Shown here piece after piece: positions 60,674 to 64,000 of a DNA stretch of 64,000 nt (positions within the stretch are counted from its first letter, which is position 1; each line of letters opens with the position of its first letter). The notes below the pieces were generated by a model. The model was not told the origin of the DNA. It made no database searches and saw only the letters and a program-made list of their open reading frames with translations. Origin of the DNA: an uncultured Alphaproteobacteria bacterium (GTDB lineage: Bacteria; Pseudomonadota; Alphaproteobacteria; RF32; CAG-239); the NCBI GenBank assembly GCA_910585375.1, contig CAJUCZ010000002.1, forward strand, positions 59,994-123,993. The letters run 5' to 3'. The translations under genes and the position numbers were made by a program.

Positions 60674-61516
60674 ATGCCTGCACTGCTTGATTCTCTTCCG
60701 TCCCTGCGCGAAACCGTAGAAAACCACGGACTTCTTGCCAAAAAAGCCTTGGGCCAGAATTTTCTGCTGGATCGCAACATCACGGACAAAATCATCCGTC
60801 TGTCTTTGGAAAAACAAAACAAAAAGAACTTCAGCGGAGAATACGTCTTTGAAGTCGGGCCGGGACCGGGAGGGCTGACCCGTTCCGTCTTGGAAGCACA
60901 ACCGCAAAAACTCACAGTTGTCGAAATGGACGACCGCTGTATTGAAATAATGCAGGAATTAAAAAAACTTGTCGGTAGCCGGCTGGAAATTATTAATGCT
61001 GACGCAATGACCATAGACTTTGGCAAAATGGATCAAACGCCGCGTAACATCGTCAGCAACCTGCCTTATAATATTTCCGTTCCGTTATTAACCGGCTGGC
61101 TGACACAGATTGAGAACTTTTCCAGTCTGACTCTGATGTTTCAAAAAGAAGTTGCTGACCGGATTTGTGCCCCGACGGGCTGCAAAGATTACGGTAGGAT
61201 TTCTGTTTTCTCACAACTTTTATGCAAAATTGAACGTCTTTTTGATCTCAATCCCAACTGCTTTGTTCCGGCACCTAAAATTTGGTCTTCCGTTTTGCTT
61301 TTTCAGCCGATTCATGCCGGCATCTCGGCTGAAGACTTAAAAAAAGTAGAAAAACTGACCTCTTTAGCCTTCGGACAACGCCGTAAGATGATTCGCCAAA
61401 GCTTAAAAACTATTCCGGAAATTAAAGAAAAATTGGAACGCCTGAATATTGCCGAAACCGTCAGAGCAGAACAACTCACGCCCCGTCAATATCTTGATCT
61501 GGCCAGATTAATTTAA
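60674..61516 (+). CDS. rsmA: 16S rRNA dimethyladenosine transferase
   Basis: A 280-residue KsgA enzyme that methylates the two adenines near the 16S 3' end. KKALGQNFLLD, motif I FEVGPGPGGLTR, motif IV NLPYNISVPLL, and the C-terminal AFGQRRKMIRQSLK are clear. Six bases after surA. pdxA, which sits between surA and rsmA in most relatives, is absent. Confidence 0.96.
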   Translation: MPALLDSLPSLRETVENHGLLAKKALGQNFLLDRNITDKIIRLSLEKQNKKNFSGEYVFEVGPGPGGLTRSVLEAQPQKLTVVEMDDRCIEIMQELKKLVGSRLEIINADAMTIDFGKMDQTPRNIVSNLPYNISVPLLTGWLTQIENFSSLTLMFQKEVADRICAPTGCKDYGRISVFSQLLCKIERLFDLNPNCFVPAPKIWSSVLLFQPIHAGISAEDLKKVEKLTSLAFGQRRKMIRQSLKTIPEIKEKLERLNIAETVRAEQLTPRQYLDLARLI

Positions 61517-61591
61517 AAAGATTTTGTCAAAATTTCCTTGCACAACAAAAGCTTTTATGATAAGCTGCGCACATTAATCAGGAAAATCATC

Positions 61592-61768
61592 ATGTTTGAA
61601 TATTTTAAAAGAAAATTCGTCCGTCTAGACGGCACGATAACAATTGACAGCTACCCTCAGTATTACGAGGAAAACGGACGGCTTATCAAAGAAGAAGCCG
61701 ACGGCACAAAATATATTGTCAAATTAGATAAAAACCATCGGGAAGTAATTATCGGAGAAGCCAAATGA
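61592..61768 (+). CDS. Small protein coupled to the zeta-like gene, possible antitoxin
   Basis: A 58-residue protein from the ATG at 61592, which has AGGAAAA upstream. Sequence begins MFEYFKRKFVRLDG and has alternating charged and aromatic residues, with strand-like ITIDSYPQYYEENGRLIKEE. Its stop overlaps the next start by four bases. Size and coupling resemble the antitoxin of a two-gene toxin system, but it does not match the epsilon antitoxin. Function is inference. Confidence 0.5.
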   Translation: MFEYFKRKFVRLDGTITIDSYPQYYEENGRLIKEEADGTKYIVKLDKNHREVIIGEAK

Positions 61769-62460
61769 CCAAATGGATGGTTATTATCGCCGGACCAAAC
61801 GGTGCCGGAAAATCGACATTCTATGAAAAAGTATTAAAAACCGACCCGTTACTGAAAAATGCGCCGTCTATCAACATGGACAACATCGCCAAAGAACTCG
61901 CAAATGGCGGCGACCCTAATAAACATATGATAGATGCCGGAAAAATCGTTATTGCTGAATTGGAAAAAAAGCTAAAGTCCAAAAAAAGTTTTGTTTATGA
62001 AACCACCTCCTCCGGCAAAACCCACTTAAAATATATGGACCGCGCTAAAAAAGCCGGATTCAAAATTGCAACGATCTTCATCGGACTGGCCAACGTCGAA
62101 TTGTCACATTTGCGCGTTCAGCAACGCGTACGGGAAGGCGGGCACAACGTTCCGGCAGAAGACATTGAACGCCGGTATCCCAATATCATCAAAAATTTTC
62201 CGGAAATGCTTAAAAGAAGCGATGTTTCCGCCGTTTTTGACAACTCATGCAAAACACCGTTTAAGCTGATTTTCTTAATGGATGAAAGCAAACTGTTTAT
62301 CTTCCGCAGCTACCCCAAATGGGTAGAAGGTTCACTAAAAGAACGCAAAACCAGCAAAGAAATGATAAGAATTACCAGCGACAAACTCAAAAAAATGACA
62401 CCGGAAAAGATTTCAAACATGATGAACTGCGTCTTTCAACAAATTAGTCACGGAAAATAA
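61765..62460 (+). CDS. Zeta-toxin-like P-loop kinase (COG4185 type)
   Basis: A 231-residue P-loop protein. Walker A IIAGPNGAGKSTFYEK lies at residues 7–22, NMDNIAKELANGG follows, then YETTSSGKTHLKYM, the RVREGGHNVPAEDIERRYPNIIKNF segment with the Arg lid, and a C-terminal helical part. Such proteins are called zeta toxin or predicted ABC-type ATPase; true zeta toxins phosphorylate UDP-GlcNAc and block wall synthesis. The segment GGHNVPAEDI(E/R)RRY is shared by COG4185. Coupled with the 58-residue gene upstream. Toxicity is not shown by sequence. Confidence 0.7.
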   Translation: MTKWMVIIAGPNGAGKSTFYEKVLKTDPLLKNAPSINMDNIAKELANGGDPNKHMIDAGKIVIAELEKKLKSKKSFVYETTSSGKTHLKYMDRAKKAGFKIATIFIGLANVELSHLRVQQRVREGGHNVPAEDIERRYPNIIKNFPEMLKRSDVSAVFDNSCKTPFKLIFLMDESKLFIFRSYPKWVEGSLKERKTSKEMIRITSDKLKKMTPEKISNMMNCVFQQISHGK

Positions 62461-62521
62461 CATTTTTATTTATCCGAAAAAAGATTTTATTTTTGCTTTT
62501 CTCATTGTTATTCTATGACAA

Positions 62522-63493
62522 TTAGAATGTACAACGAAAATAAGTTTTTGCAGAATTTCTATCTTCATAGAAAGGCCTTCCGCCAAGAGCATAACATTTT
62601 TGTTCAAACCCGATACAATCAGGAAATCCCGTACAATAACAAAAATCCGGCATTTTTCCTAAAGTAGGATTCAAACGATACTGTTCACACTCATAATTAT
62701 AGAATTTAGTATTGCAACACTTGCCGGATGTTCCCTCCACATTGATACAACGCCCCATAATACTATTTTGCCGCACGCAAATTTCATTCTCTCCGCATAA
62801 AGATTCTCCGCAAGACTCATAATAAGTTTTTCCATTTCTTGTACACGAAAATTTTCCCGGCTTCCTGCAAAGAGATTTACAATACTCTTCTGTATAAGAA
62901 TAAGAACAATCAATTGAACAGGAAAAAAAGGAAACAGAAAAATAATAATACGATGAAGATACCTGTTCCGCAATACAATTAACTTTTGGATAAGACCCCA
63001 CAGGACAAACTGCATTTCCTCGATTATCAAATTCAGAAGAATAACAGTCCATCAAACCTAATTCTGATTTACAAATTTCATAATTCATACATGGACTGCT
63101 GCTCCTGTTATCACAACAAGGCCCTTTATATGATGTTATTAACGGTGTCACACATATTCCGTCTTCACAGGTTTGATTCTCGGAACAATAAGAATTCCCA
63201 CAACTTTCATAATAAACAACCCCGTTTTTCATACAAGACCTGGATCCAACATTTTTACATTCTGCAACACAAGTTGCTTCAATTTTACTGTAAGAACAAC
63301 TTTCTGCCGCCGAGGGACAATAAAATTTAGTCGTATCAAACGGACAAACCACACCTTTTCCGGCACAATCCGCCGCTGCATATTTATATCCGAGTGCATC
63401 ACAATCTTTAACAGGCACACAAGCTGCCCATATATCAGCTGCCATACCGGCTACGGTAATTCCTGCAACACCAAATAATAATCTCTTCATCAT
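62522..63493 (-). CDS. Secreted cysteine-rich protein, tandem member 1
   Basis: A 323-residue protein from the ATG at 63493, which has GAGGAG upstream; longer readings pass through the neighbouring gene. Signal peptide about 1–22 (MMKRLLFGVAGITVAGMAAD). The mature part has some 40 cysteines in a pattern repeated twice: a block ACxPVxDC…CPFDTTKFYC, then SC…NGVVYYESCGNSYC…CEDGICV, and later NGKTYYESCGESLCGENEIC. Probably periplasmic or surface exposed and disulfide-linked. No family name. The same pattern occurs in the upstream gene. Confidence 0.7.
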   Translation of the reverse strand: MMKRLLFGVAGITVAGMAADIWAACVPVKDCDALGYKYAAADCAGKGVVCPFDTTKFYCPSAAESCSYSKIEATCVAECKNVGSRSCMKNGVVYYESCGNSYCSENQTCEDGICVTPLITSYKGPCCDNRSSSPCMNYEICKSELGLMDCYSSEFDNRGNAVCPVGSYPKVNCIAEQVSSSYYYFSVSFFSCSIDCSYSYTEEYCKSLCRKPGKFSCTRNGKTYYESCGESLCGENEICVRQNSIMGRCINVEGTSGKCCNTKFYNYECEQYRLNPTLGKMPDFCYCTGFPDCIGFEQKCYALGGRPFYEDRNSAKTYFRCTF

Positions 63494-63527
63494 TGTAATT
63501 CTCCTCAAATATTTTCCCAATAATATT

Positions 63528-64000
63528 TTAAAACTCACAGACAAAGAACTGGTCTGCACAATGCGTTGATCCCACATCTGTATTGCCAACACCGTATTTG
63601 CATCCCTGATCCGAATACGCATTAGTATTATAACGCGGTGTACCGCCTTGTGACTTACAACGTTCAAATTCTGTCGGACAACTTTGAACTCCGTAAAAGC
63701 TAAGACAATGCGCACAACTTGACGGAGCCGTGCCGCCGCAAGTAAAGCCGCTGCCGCCGCAACAACTGAAACTATAATCACGGGAAGGCGTCACGCATTT
63801 TCCATTGCTGCAAACCTTTCCGTCTGAACACTTAGAGACACCGCAGGATTTATAATAAACAACACCATTTCTGGCACAAAAATCAGACACAACCTCTTTA
63901 CAAGCTTTTGTGCAACTTTCTTCAGTAACAATATGCTCACAGATCTCGCAATACCACTTATCCTTATTAAACGGACAAGCAACGGAGGGTTGCCCCTCAC
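63528..64000 (-). CDS. Secreted cysteine-rich protein, tandem member 2 (5' end beyond window)
   Basis: An open frame runs in from the window edge to a stop at 63528; at least 157 residues, the N-terminus lacking. It reads ACPFNKDKWYCEICEHIV…SC…FCARNGVVYYKSCGVSKCSDGKVCSNGKCVTP, matching the block in the next gene (CPFDTTKFYC, NGVVYYESCG, CVTP). Only 34 bases separate it from that gene. A GTG at 63890 is not a start. Function unknown. Confidence 0.7.
   Translation of the reverse strand, partial: EGQPSVACPFNKDKWYCEICEHIVTEESCTKACKEVVSDFCARNGVVYYKSCGVSKCSDGKVCSNGKCVTPSRDYSFSCCGGSGFTCGGTAPSSCAHCLSFYGVQSCPTEFERCKSQGGTPRYNTNAYSDQGCKYGVGNTDVGSTHCADQFFVCEF

Noticed and set aside
62522..63781. Reading the cysteine-rich gene from 63781
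   Set aside because: The first 96 residues overlap the neighbouring gene in another frame and contain no cysteine pattern; a signal peptide and GAGGAG mark the start at 63493.

Overview
This 64 kb window is a chromosomal segment of an alphaproteobacterium with a moderately low GC content. Several gene orders are typical of that class: DUF3576 lipoprotein–leuS–lptE–holA, lptF–lptD–surA–rsmA, gmk–yicC, rph–rdgB with grpE nearby, addB beside a MurU-like nucleotidyltransferase, fabD–fabG, and rpmH–rnpA–yidD–yidC–engB. Most promoters I can read have a -35 of TTGACT or TTGACA, a 17-base spacer and a TATAAT-like -10. The cysteine-rich secreted proteins, compact spacing and missing neighbours (no hrcA by grpE, no pdxA between surA and rsmA, no acpP after fabG) suggest a reduced, host-associated lineage such as the uncultured gut alphaproteobacteria. 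That placement is inference.

Layout. 1–6.7 kb: addB (partial), an HD-domain protein, MurU-like transferase, rdgB, rph, glycogen synthase and grpE. 6.8–15.7 kb: an unknown membrane protein, fabG–fabD, ftsK, a small membrane protein and a proton-pumping pyrophosphatase, with clusters of palindromic repeats in the gene-free stretches. 15.9–19.6 kb: a small lipoprotein, a membrane-anchored GH108-type muramidase, a CsoR-type copper repressor with a 59-residue metallothionein-like gene (16 Cys) under a promoter carrying CsoR-like operators, a pirin and a small acidic protein. 19.8–23 kb: an Mla/MCE lipid transport operon. 23–28.2 kb: esterase, unknown proteins, Dps, a gene remnant, DUF805, and a tRNA-Arg(CCG) locus with duplicated 3' ends. 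28.3–37.8 kb: rpmB, dnaB, two duplicated VirB2-like pilin cassettes 3.5 kb apart that flank metal-binding and stress genes, then the ribosome/membrane-insertion cluster rpmH to engB. 38–49.7 kb: methyltransferase, DUF378, DUF2062, holA, lptE, leuS, rsmB, a degenerate PanE-like protein and a TPR protein pair. 49.9–61.5 kb: lptG, tyrC and cysK, gmk–yicC, an SDR enzyme, and lptF–lptD–surA–rsmA. 61.6–64 kb: a zeta-toxin-like gene pair and two tandem cysteine-rich secreted proteins, the second cut by the window edge.

Envelope biogenesis is the strongest functional theme: lptD/E/F/G for LPS export, Mla-type lipid transport, YidC/YidD insertion, SurA, FabD/FabG, MurU-like recycling and a muramidase. 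The features least explained by known families are: the nested palindromic repeat family (nine copies, with conserved GTAC-containing loops and covarying stems); the twin pilin cassettes whose 3' RNA structures are almost identical while the mature proteins differ; and the CsoR–metallothionein operon.
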